Shown here: positions 16,530 through 25,745 of the stretch, one piece after another
How the letters are laid out: each line of letters opens with the position of its first letter
Position numbering within the stretch: the stretch's first letter is position 1
Assembly (NCBI GenBank): GCA_044866695.1
Contig: JBIOUF010000238.1
Location: forward strand, 9,832 to 73,831
Direction of reading: 5' to 3'
Source: JBIOUF01 sp044866695
Lineage (GTDB): Bacteria > Actinomycetota > Actinomycetes > Propionibacteriales > Nocardioidaceae
DNA length: 64,000 nucleotides
Notes under the pieces: model-generated
What the model saw: the letters and a program-made list of their open reading frames with translations, nothing else
Told to the model about the DNA's origin: nothing
Database searches by the model: none
Made by a program: the position numbers and the translations under genes

Positions 16530-16700
16530 ATGACCCCCAGCCACTCGTCGAAGAAGCTCGACGGGCTCGCCGCGGAGATCTCCCGGCTCGAGTCGGAGAC
16601 CTTCGAGATCGCCGACTACGCCGACGCGAACGACCTGTTCCTCGCATCGAGCACGAGCAGCACCAGCAGCACGACCAGCACGACCAGCTGCTCCGCCTGA
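16530..16700 (+). CDS. RiPP precursor peptide 3 (Cys-depleted core), 56 aa
   Basis: Third paralogue, with leader block LESETFEIADYADANDLFLA. The core SSTSSTSSTTSTTSCSA retains the Ser/Thr pattern of precursors 1 and 2, but both N-terminal cysteines have become serine and only one Cys is left. If modified it would carry at most one thiazole and otherwise oxazoles or dehydro residues. GAAGGAGGTG before ATG 16530 is the best ribosome site of the six. A strong terminator follows. Confidence 0.85.
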   Translation: MTPSHSSKKLDGLAAEISRLESETFEIADYADANDLFLASSTSSTSSTTSTTSCSA

Positions 16701-16715
16701 GCGGCACCGACTCCT

Positions 16716-16750
16716 GGCCGGGCCCGGACCCTCGCGGTCCGGGCCCGGCC
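16716..16750 (+). terminator. 15-bp perfect stem-loop after precursor 3
   Basis: GGCCGGGCCCGGACC (16716-16730) pairs with 16736-16750 around a 5-base loop, 16 bases after the precursor 3 stop. It is very stable and likely ends the precursor 1-3 transcript. Confidence 0.75.
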
Positions 16751-16900
16751 GGGCCCGTTCCGGGTCGTGAACGACCGGTCCCCGCTCCGGCCGGGGAGCC
16801 GGCCGACCCGGCTCCGCGGGGGACCTCACCCCGAGCCGTGGACGGCGGCAGCACCAGGTGCCTACGGTGGCCTCAACACCGAGCAGGAGGTGCAAGGACC

Positions 16901-17062
16901 GTGACCCAGTCCGACCAGCCCACATCAGGCAGCGCCTGTCCGGACTGCCACGCCGTCGTGGCGGACCTCGCCGCCCACGAGCGCTGGCACGTGCGCCTGG
17001 TGACCGACCTCGCCAAGGCGGTCCGGAAGGACCTCGGCTCGCGGGCGGCGGGCGGGGGCTGA
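16901..17062 (+). CDS. C2H2 zinc-finger-like small protein, 53 aa
   Basis: Residues 13-30 read CPDCHAVVADLAAHERWH, i.e. C-x2-C-x9-H-x3-H, the spacing of a C2H2 zinc finger. A basic helix (VTDLAKAVRKDLGSRA) follows. GTG 16901 has GGAGGTG 8 bases upstream. It sits alone between precursor groups 1-3 and 4-6, with a terminator on its left and SARP repeats on its right. A DNA- or RNA-binding regulator of the cluster is possible, but small actinobacterial C2H2 proteins also occur away from such clusters. Confidence 0.65.
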   Translation: MTQSDQPTSGSACPDCHAVVADLAAHERWHVRLVTDLAKAVRKDLGSRAAGGG

Positions 17063-17165
17063 GCCAGCGGGTCCCTCGCGGCGCCGTACCAGGCCTTCCG
17101 CGCGCGACCGGGCAGCGACCGGCGGTGACCGCGGACGCGGTCCTGGCACCTGGCTGACCCCTCCG

Positions 17166-17219
17166 GTCAGCGGCCTGACGCCGCGCCGCACCCCACGCGC
17201 CAGCGCTGGGAGGTGCACT
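17166..17219 (+). promoter_or_regulatory. SARP-type promoter of precursor 4
   Basis: The -10-like hexamer TGCACT (17214-17219) has GCCAGCG (17199-17205) exactly 8 bp upstream, and GTCAG (17166-17170) lies 33 bp (three 11-bp steps) further up in register. CTGAC at 17154 may be another half-site. Confidence 0.58.
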
Positions 17220-17225
17220 GGAGTG

Positions 17226-17240
17226 GCCGGACCGTCCGGC
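17226..17240 (+). promoter_or_regulatory. 5'-terminal stem-loop, precursor 4 transcript
   Basis: GCCGGAC-C-GTCCGGC, a perfect 7-bp stem starting 7 bases after the -10 hexamer. Confidence 0.5.
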
Positions 17241-17264
17241 ACACCGCACCGGGGGGAGACCCAG

Positions 17265-17429
17265 ATGCACCAGCACACCGACCTGAACCGGCTCGCCAGC
17301 GAGATCGCCGAGCTGGAGTCGGAGACCTTCGAGATCGCCGACTACGCCGACGACAACCAGATGTTCCTGGCCATCCCGGCCTGCAGCTGCTTCCCGTGCA
17401 GCACCTCGGCCTGCAGCACCGTGGGCTGA
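17265..17429 (+). CDS. RiPP precursor peptide 4, 54 aa
   Basis: Leader block LESETFEIADYADDNQMFLA, then a distinct probable core, IPACSCFPCSTSACSTVG. It has four cysteines, two prolines and a phenylalanine, closer to classical thiopeptide or azole peptide cores than precursors 1-3. GGGGGGAGAC precedes ATG 17265. It has its own SARP-type promoter and is followed by a 9-bp stem-loop, so it is probably a single-gene transcript. Confidence 0.87.
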   Translation: MHQHTDLNRLASEIAELESETFEIADYADDNQMFLAIPACSCFPCSTSACSTVG

Positions 17430-17454
17430 CCGCACGGTCTCTGGTTCGGACCGA

Positions 17455-17479
17455 AGCCGGCGGTCACTCCCCGCCGGCT
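17455..17479 (+). terminator. 9-bp stem-loop after precursor 4
   Basis: AGCCGGCGG (17455-17463) pairs with CCGCCGGCT (17471-17479), 7-base loop, 25 bases after the precursor 4 stop. Confidence 0.55.
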
Positions 17480-17501
17480 CCGTCCGGGCCGGGAGCGCGG
17501 T

Positions 17502-17599
17502 GTCAGCGCGGGGTCAGCGTGGGGTCAGCGAGGGGTCAGTGACTGGTCAGCGATCGGTCAGGGCGACGTGACCGGGGTGCCAGGCCCGGATGCTGCACT
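17502..17599 (+). promoter_or_regulatory. SARP operator: six GTCAG repeats with 11-bp period, precursor 5
   Basis: GTCAG occurs at 17502, 17513, 17524, 17535, 17546 and 17557, each exactly 11 bp apart. Degenerate copies in the same register follow at 17568 (GTGAC) and 17579 (GCCAG). The last heptamer ends 8 bp before TGCACT (17594-17599), the -10-like hexamer. Direct heptamer repeats at 11-bp steps placed 8 bp from the -10 are the known signature of SARP activator binding; the cluster encodes such an activator at 34555-36555. Confidence 0.8.
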
Positions 17600-17605
17600 G
17601 GTTCG

Positions 17606-17621
17606 GCCGGGACCTTCCGGC
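17606..17621 (+). promoter_or_regulatory. 5'-terminal stem-loop, precursor 5 transcript
   Basis: GCCGG (17606-17610) and CCGGC (17617-17621) around 6 bases, at the same distance from the -10 as in precursors 1 and 4. Confidence 0.45.
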
Positions 17622-17643
17622 GCCCAGCCACGGGGAGACCACG

Positions 17644-17814
17644 ATGCACGAGCTTGCCGGCCTGACCCGCCTCGCCACGGAGATCGCGGCCCTGGAGGCG
17701 GAGACGTTCGAGATCGCCGACTACGCCGAGACCAAGGAGCTGTACTTCATGTCCGACAGCTGCGCCTGCGTCTCCACCTGCAGCACCACCTCCTGCTGCA
17801 GCACCAGCGGCTGA
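17644..17814 (+). CDS. RiPP precursor peptide 5 (Cys-rich), 56 aa
   Basis: Leader block LEAETFEIADYAETKELYFM, then the most cysteine-rich tail of the set, SDSCACVSTCSTTSCCSTSG, with five Cys including a CC pair. ATG 17644 follows GGGGAGACC. It is preceded by the strongest SARP repeat array in the window, so it may be the most strongly activated precursor. Its TGA stop is also the first three bases of a 22-bp repeat array (17812 onward). Confidence 0.87.
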   Translation: MHELAGLTRLATEIAALEAETFEIADYAETKELYFMSDSCACVSTCSTTSCCSTSG

Positions 17815-17875
17815 CGGCTCGGCGCCGAGACTGACGGGTCGACGCGCCAAGACTGACGGCTCGACGGGCAAGGTG
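17812..17875. repeat. 22-bp repeat array starting at the precursor 5 stop
   Basis: Copies begin at 17812 (20 bp), 17832 and 17854 (22 bp each), all starting TGACGG. The first copy begins with the stop codon of precursor 5. Related arrays: 18149-18250, 46246-46345 and 47087-47184. CTCGGCGCCGAG at 17818-17829 is a palindrome within the first copy. Confidence 0.7.
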
Positions 17876-17950
17876 TCAGCGGGGTGTCAGCCGATGTCAG
17901 CGGGGTGTCGGTGTGAGGCGTGCCCTCGGGTCAGTCCGGCCTGCTGCACT
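17875..17950 (+). promoter_or_regulatory. SARP-type promoter of precursor 6
   Basis: TGCACT (17945-17950) has GTCAGTC (17930-17936) exactly 8 bp upstream. More GTCAG copies lie at 17875, 17886 and 17896, with GTCGG at 17907. No stem-loop follows the -10 here, unlike precursors 1, 4 and 5. Confidence 0.6.
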
Positions 17951-17995
17951 GGTCGCTTCGTTCTCATCGACACCGACCCTCACCGGGAGATCCCC

Positions 17996-18151
17996 ATGCA
18001 GCAGAGCCCCGACCTGACCGCCTTCGCCGCCGAGATCGAGGCGCTGCGGTTCGAGACATTCGAGATCGACGACTACGTCGAGGTCGACGACAGGTTCCCG
18101 ATCCCGGCCACGGCGACCAGCTGCTCCGCCTGCTACGCGCAGGCGTACTGA
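17996..18151 (+). CDS. RiPP precursor peptide 6 (divergent), 51 aa
   Basis: The leader is recognisable (LRFETFEIDDYVEVDD) but diverged from the other five. The tail FPIPATATSCSACYAQAY is poor in Ser/Thr and has only two Cys and two Tyr. It may give a differently modified product or be a decaying copy; an intact SARP-type promoter argues for use. The start is ATG 17996 after CGGGAGATCC. Its stop TGA begins the 22-bp repeat array. Confidence 0.75.
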   Translation: MQQSPDLTAFAAEIEALRFETFEIDDYVEVDDRFPIPATATSCSACYAQAY

Positions 18152-18250
18152 CTGGTCGGCCCACCAACATCGACGGCTCGGCCCACCAGAATTGACGGCT
18201 CGACCCACCAGAATTGACGGCTCGACCCACCAGGATTGACGGCTCGGCGC
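18149..18250. repeat. 22-bp tandem repeats starting at the precursor 6 stop
   Basis: Copies start at 18149 (the TGA stop itself), 18171, 18193, 18215 and 18237. Consensus: TGACGGCTCG, then RCCC, then RCCARNAT; the 18149 copy differs mainly at bases 5-7. The array fills the space between precursor 6 and the convergent M20 gene. Confidence 0.85.
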
Positions 18251-18270
18251 AGGAGGGGGGGTGGGTCGGG

Positions 18271-19563
18271 TCAGTGGGCGGGAGGGGCCAGCCAGCACAG
18301 GGCGGCGGCCTCGAGGGCGGCGGCGCCGGTCGCCAGGGTCGGCTCGAGGGCGGGGGCGAACGCCGGCGAGTGGGTCGGCGGGGCGGCGGACAGCTTCTCC
18401 GCGGCCGTGCGGCCGGGCAGGTGGCGCCACTGCGCCGGGCCGACGCACCCGAGCATCCAGTACACCAGCGGCACCCGGTCGACTCCGCAGAGCGCGAGCC
18501 GGCCCACGTCCTCGGCGGCCATGCTGGGCGGCCAGCCGGCGACCCGGACCGAGCCGAAGAGCCGCTCGTGGCGGCGTCGTACGGCGTCGGTGGCGACCGG
18601 GTCCGAGACGACGGCGGGGGACCGGGACAGCTCGACCACGTCGGGGAGGACCGGACACCCGGACGCGTCGGACTCGCCGCGGACGATGCGGCGCACCGAG
18701 GCGAGGGCCCGGTCGAGCCCGGCGTCGGAGAGCGACCGCACGGTCACCTCCAGCTCGGCGCGGTCCGGCACGACGTTGCCGCGCTGCCCGGCGTGCAGCG
18801 ATCCGACGGTGACCACGACCTGGTCGGCGGGGGCGGTCTCGCGCGACACCACGGTCTGGAGCCGCAGCACCGTGGCGGCCGCGGCGACGACCGGGTCTAC
18901 GGTCTGGTGCGGCGTGCCGGCGTGGCCGCCGCGGCCGTGCAGCGTGACCCGGACCGTCGCGCTCGCGGCGAGCATCGGTCCGGCGCCGTGCGCGACCATG
19001 CCCGCGGGCATCGGCGCGACGTGCTGGGCGAGCACGACGTCGGGCCGGCCGAACCGGTCGTACAGCCCGTCGTCGAGCATCGCGCGTGCGCCGGTGACGG
19101 TCTCCTCGGCGGGCTGTCCGACGACCAGCAGGGTGCCGCGCCAGGAGTCCCGCGACCGCGCGAGAGCCGAGGCGGTGGCGGCCATCGCGGCCAGGTGCAG
19201 GTCGTGGCCGCAGGCATGCATCACCGGCAGCAGGGCCGGCTCGGGACCGGTCACCTCCGACGCGTAGGGCAGGCCGGTCTCCTCCCGCAGGGGGAGGGCG
19301 TCCAGCTCGGCGCGCAACAGGACCACCGGGCCGGCGCCGTTGCGCAGCCGGCCGACCACGCCGTGCCCGCCGATCCCGGTGGTCACCACGAGACCCGCCG
19401 CGGTCAGCCACCGGGCCAGCACGCCGGCCGTGCGTCCCTCCTCGCCGGAGAGCTCGGGATGCCGGTGGACGTCGCGGTACAGCTCGGCGGCCGCCGCCAG
19501 CACGCCGGGCGTGGGCGGCGCGGCCGCGGGCGCGGACGGCGCACCGGTCGTCGGGCCGGTCAC
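18271..19563 (-). CDS. M20D-type amidohydrolase, 430 aa
   Basis: Zinc peptidase of the hippurate/IAA-amino-acid amidohydrolase type. Motifs: YRDVHRHPELSGEE, HACGHDLHLAAM, VVGQPAEETVTGARAM and the dimerisation-domain segment HGRGGHAGTPHQTVDP; the C-terminal region has PPSMAAEDVGRL. Family members cleave N-acyl amino acids. It starts at GTG 19563, overlapping the YcaO stop (GTGA), and is the last gene of the RiPP operon. It may trim the peptide (leader remnant, terminal residue or amide) or make/remove an N-terminal group. Confidence 0.83.
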   Translation of the reverse strand: MTGPTTGAPSAPAAAPPTPGVLAAAAELYRDVHRHPELSGEEGRTAGVLARWLTAAGLVVTTGIGGHGVVGRLRNGAGPVVLLRAELDALPLREETGLPYASEVTGPEPALLPVMHACGHDLHLAAMAATASALARSRDSWRGTLLVVGQPAEETVTGARAMLDDGLYDRFGRPDVVLAQHVAPMPAGMVAHGAGPMLAASATVRVTLHGRGGHAGTPHQTVDPVVAAAATVLRLQTVVSRETAPADQVVVTVGSLHAGQRGNVVPDRAELEVTVRSLSDAGLDRALASVRRIVRGESDASGCPVLPDVVELSRSPAVVSDPVATDAVRRRHERLFGSVRVAGWPPSMAAEDVGRLALCGVDRVPLVYWMLGCVGPAQWRHLPGRTAAEKLSAAPPTHSPAFAPALEPTLATGAAALEAAALCWLAPPAH

Positions 19564-21518
19564 GGGAACGGGTGCGGGACCCGGTGCAGGTCCTCGTCGG
19601 TCAGGGGGGTGGCGCGCCACCCCGCGCGGACGTAGGCGGTGCGCAGCCGCGGCGACTGCAGGGCGCGCTGCCGTCCCCAGCCGAAGTCGATCGGCACCAG
19701 CCCGGGCGCCAGCACCCGCACCGTGCTCAGCCCGGCGGCGGACTGCTCGGGGCTGGTCTGGTCGACCACCACCACGTCGCACCCTGCCGCGACGACCTCG
19801 GCCACGCACCGGCGCAGGTCGGCCAGCAGGTCCGTGGACTGCGCGGGGACCTGGTCGTACACCTCGCCGAAGGACAGCGTCCGCTCCGGCCGCAGGTAGC
19901 GGCGGGCGTGCCCGGCCATCCGCGGCAGGCCGAAGAGCAGCGCGTGGTGGCGCAGCTCGGTGACCCGGTCGTAGTCCTCGGCCATCGCCTCGACCTCGGC
20001 GCGCCGGGAGGCCACCTCGTGCGCCATGTGCGGGAGGTAGGTGAGCGCCTCGTCCAGGGCGGCGTCGGCGGCCTGGGCCGGGTCCAGCGCGGCCCCCGCG
20101 GCGAACGACAGCAGCCCGTCGCCGCCGTCGCGCCGGCTGACCAGGGCGGTGACGACGGGGATGCTCAGGTCGACCCGGTTGTCCAGGAGCCGCACGTCGT
20201 AGCCGTGCAGCTCCGCGCGGTCGACCAGGCCGCGCACGTCCGCGGACGGCACCGAGCGCGGGTCGATGCCGGTCAGCCTCGCGCCGCCGTACCAGCCGAG
20301 CAGGAACGCGTCCCGCTCGACCAGCTCCAGCAACCCGAACAGCACCGCCTCCTCCACGCAGCTGCCGGTGGCACAGCCGTTGGAGCACTCGAACACGAAG
20401 TCGTCGACCGGGCTGGACCAGCCGTAGTACGCCGTGCGCAGCGGGACCAGGAGCTCGCGGTGGTCGCGCAGCGAGTACCCGCGGACCCAGGGGACCGGTT
20501 GGTCGGGGGAGAACGGCCGCAGCACCGGGTCTCGCCCGTACGTCGCCGCCGGGTACTCCCCGCATGCGCGCGGGTCCAGGGCGGCGGCCCCGAGGCCGGC
20601 CAGCGAGTCGACGACGACCGGCCCTCCGTTGCGGGCGCGAGAGCCGGCGTACCGCTCCAGGCCCTCGAGCATCCCGAGCCGTCGGCTGGCGCCGAACGTC
20701 CCCGCCTTGCCGCTCCAGCCCAGGTCGTGCAGGCCGGCCCTGCCGCGCTCGAGGAACTGCCCGCTCACCGCGGTGGTCGTGGGGGAGGCCAGGTCGGCCA
20801 CGGTGCCCGGGCCGAGGACGCCGCAGACCGGGTTGACCAGGGCGTCCTCGTCCAGGGGGTAGGCCGACGCGGCGCGGAGCCTGGTGCGGCCGGCAGGTCG
20901 CGCGCGGGGGACCAGCGCGACCCGGGCCGGCCGGGGGTCCGGCGCCGGCGGGTGGCACGCCGGGCAGGCGGGGTCGGGGAGCAGCGAGGCCGTGCGGACC
21001 CCGCCGGAGGCCAGGTCGACGACACCGACCAGTGCGCCACGACCGGGCGGGCCGGGCCGTCGGGCGGCCAGTCCCCGCAGCAGCTGCCAGGTGGCGTCGG
21101 CGAGGAAGCCGGTGACCTCCGGCCACGGCTGCCGCGCGCCCTCCGAGGGGCGCGGCGACGGGCGCTCACCGGCCCCCGAGCCGGTCTCGAGGCCGTCGCG
21201 GACCGACCGCGGCCGCAGCGCCTGCCAGCGCAGGGCCAGGCAGTGTCCGCAGGGCGAGCCCGTCGCCGCACCGGCGCCGAACGGGCCCACCAGCACCTGG
21301 TCGGCGGCCACGTGCACCCGGGCGGCCGGCCGCCGCGGCGCGTGCGGGTCGCGGTCGGGGCGGGTCGCGTCGGTGCCGCCGACCGGTACGACGTCCGGGG
21401 GGTCCACGTCGCCGTCGCGCGCGCGCGCCGCGAGCGCCGCCTCGAGCCGGGCGGCCGCCGCGCCGAGGCTGGTGCCCGGGGTCGTGGTCTGCCGCGTCAC
21501 GGTGTCCTTCTCGGTCAT
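19560..21518 (-). CDS. YcaO cyclodehydratase 1 (D protein), 652 aa
   Basis: ATP-dependent cyclodehydratase that forms azolines on Cys/Ser/Thr of the precursor core. The N-terminal half has CGHC and CPAC pairs (about residues 89 and 183). The YcaO half contains LGMLEGLERYAG, SNGCATGSCVEEAVLFGLLELVERDAFLLGWY (about 375-405) and VVVVDQTSPEQ. The protein ends RVPHPFP, the PxPxP C-terminus typical of azole-forming YcaO enzymes. It overlaps the permease and M20 genes by 4 bases each. A second YcaO with the same layout lies at 30404-32503. Confidence 0.9.
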   Translation of the reverse strand: MTEKDTVTRQTTTPGTSLGAAAARLEAALAARARDGDVDPPDVVPVGGTDATRPDRDPHAPRRPAARVHVAADQVLVGPFGAGAATGSPCGHCLALRWQALRPRSVRDGLETGSGAGERPSPRPSEGARQPWPEVTGFLADATWQLLRGLAARRPGPPGRGALVGVVDLASGGVRTASLLPDPACPACHPPAPDPRPARVALVPRARPAGRTRLRAASAYPLDEDALVNPVCGVLGPGTVADLASPTTTAVSGQFLERGRAGLHDLGWSGKAGTFGASRRLGMLEGLERYAGSRARNGGPVVVDSLAGLGAAALDPRACGEYPAATYGRDPVLRPFSPDQPVPWVRGYSLRDHRELLVPLRTAYYGWSSPVDDFVFECSNGCATGSCVEEAVLFGLLELVERDAFLLGWYGGARLTGIDPRSVPSADVRGLVDRAELHGYDVRLLDNRVDLSIPVVTALVSRRDGGDGLLSFAAGAALDPAQAADAALDEALTYLPHMAHEVASRRAEVEAMAEDYDRVTELRHHALLFGLPRMAGHARRYLRPERTLSFGEVYDQVPAQSTDLLADLRRCVAEVVAAGCDVVVVDQTSPEQSAAGLSTVRVLAPGLVPIDFGWGRQRALQSPRLRTAYVRAGWRATPLTDEDLHRVPHPFP

Positions 21519-22359
21519 CCCCGGTTGCTCCAGCGGAAGGTCCGAAGCGAGACCAGGACGGCGACCAGCGCGAACCCGGCCAGCGCGAGGCAGGCGGTCC
21601 AGGCCTGGTCGGTGCCGCCGTGCCCGGTGAAGCCGGCCTGCACCCCGTCGTTGAGGTACCGCAGGGGCAGCGCCCGCGACACCCTCTCCAGGTAGTCGGG
21701 CATCGTCTGCAGCGGCAGGAACGACCCGGACAGGAACGCCATCGGCACCATCACGAAGTTCGAGATCGCCGCGACGGCCTCGGGGGTGTCGGCGTAGGTG
21801 CCGATCAGCACGCCCGCGGCGAGGAACGCCACGACGCCCGCCACCAGCACCGGGACGGCGACCGGCCAGGTGTCGGCCAGGCGCATCCCGAACGCCGGCA
21901 GCATCGCCACGCCGAGGAAGAGCGCGACCTGGGTGGCGGCCACGACCAGGGCGACCAGCAGCCTGGAGGTGACCACGGAGGCCGCCGACGTGGGGGTCAG
22001 CCGGACCAGCCGGAGCAGGTCGTCGCGCCGCCACTGCATCAGCGTGAACGCGGCGCCGAACAGCGCGGCGTTGGCGACCCCCCAGGAGAGCACCCCGGAG
22101 GCGATCGAGTCGATGTACGACCGGCCGTCGGGGAGCGTCTCGCCGCCGAAGATGGTGCCGAACAGCACCAGGAAGACCAGCGGGAAGGCGAAGGTGAAGA
22201 ACAGCGACGCCTTGTCGCGGACGTAGGCCAGCGAGGTGGCCCGGGCCAGCGCGCCGACGGTCCCGGCCAGGCCCGGCCCGCTCCCGACCGGCCTGCTCCC
22301 GACCGTCCCGGCCCCGACCAGCCCCGGGTCCCGTGCCGTGCCGCGCCTCGTCGTCGTGG

Positions 22360-22363
<4 letters not shown>
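21515..22363 (-). CDS. ABC-2 type permease, 282 aa
   Basis: Membrane component of an exporter. About six hydrophobic segments (for example FFTFAFPLVFLVLFGTIFGG and PVLVAGVVAFLAAGVLIGTY) follow a Thr/Arg/Pro-rich N-terminus of about 45 residues. The segment FMVPMAFLSGSFLPLQTMPDYL-like before the last helices is typical of ABC-2 permeases. It overlaps the upstream M50-ABC fusion gene by 4 bases, and that gene supplies the ATPase. Confidence 0.85.
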
Positions 22364-24653
<2,290 letters not shown>

Positions 24654-24657
<4 letters not shown>

Positions 24658-25745
24658 GGCGTCCCCTCGGGCTCGGCGCGCAGCGAACGGCCCAGCAGGA
24701 AGGACAGGTACGCCTCGTCGCGGATCGTCACGTGCAGGCGGTTGTTGGTCATGTGCAGGTACGGCGACAGCAACCGCAGCAGCGCCTGGCGCGGGTCGGT
24801 GACCTGCTCGTCGCGGGTGCCGTCCCAGGACCGGAACACCAGCTCGCCCGCGGTGGCCAGCCCGACGGCGTGGTCGCGCAGTGCGTGGCCGTGCTCGGCC
24901 CAGGCGGCGAGGTACCCGGGCAGCCGGTCCGGCCGCCCGTTGACGACGGCGTCGTGGAGCAGCTCGATCCGGTCTCGCAGCGCGGGGGTGGTGTCGAACT
25001 CCTGGCCGTAGTCGGCGGGCCCGACCAGCTCGGTGCCGGAGAACGCGCGCTGCCAGAAGACGTGGTAGCCGTCGAGGTACTCGGCGAGCTCGTCGCGGTC
25101 GGGCACGAAGCACGAGGCCAGCACGGTCATCAGCTGGGCGGCGGTGCCCAGCACGACCGTGCGCAGGTGCAGGTTGAGGGTGCGGACCGCCTCGACGACC
25201 AGGTCGCTGGAGTGCTGGAAGTGCCACTCCGCGAGCGCGACCCCGGCCGGGCCGCCGTACTTGCCGTACTCCGGCTCGTAGGGCACCCACCGGTAGGTGT
25301 TGTTGGGCTGGAGCAGCATCGTGCCGTCGGCGTCGACGTGCTCGGACCGGTCGATGTCCTCGACCTCCATGTCGAACAGCGTGTCGTAGAGCTCGTCGAG
25401 GAAGGTCGCCTCGACGTGGTAGAGCGCGGGGCGGCGGCGCAGGAAGGCGTCCAGCGCGGCCTCCGTGCGCTGCCGGACCTCCTGGGCGTGCTCGGGGCGG
25501 GAGGGCCGCAGCCGCAGCCGCACGTGCGGGCCCTCCACCCAGTAGTTGATGAAGAAGTGCCCGGCGAGCAGGCCGTCCGCGTGCAGCTCGGCCACCAGCG
25601 GCCGGATGCACTCCACCAGCATCGGCTGGGGGTTGGCGGCGTAGTGCACGTGCACGGCCTGCCAGGCCCCGGCCCGGGTCATGTCGAGCGGGCCGGACCG
25701 GCTGCCGCCGGCGAGGCTGGTCTGGGTGCTGGTCGGCGCGGTCAT
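24654..25745 (-). CDS. split LanB C-terminal (elimination-type) protein, 363 aa
   Basis: Thiopeptide-type bacteriocin biosynthesis domain (SpaB_C-like). It shows AVHVHYAANPQPMLVECI, HFFINYWVEGPHVRLRLR, the conserved VPYEPEYGKYGG block and the C-terminal HMTNNRLHVTIRDE. In split class I dehydratases this part removes glutamate from glutamylated Ser/Thr to give dehydro residues; a related protein (TclM/PbtD type) closes the pyridine ring in thiopeptides. Only one such protein is present here, directly after the N-terminal dehydratase gene (4-base overlap), so elimination is the better call. Confidence 0.87.

Noticed and set aside
18149..18250. CRISPR-like array
   Set aside because: Units are 22 bp and directly contiguous with no unique spacers, and no cas gene is present; the same holds for the arrays at 46246 and 47087.
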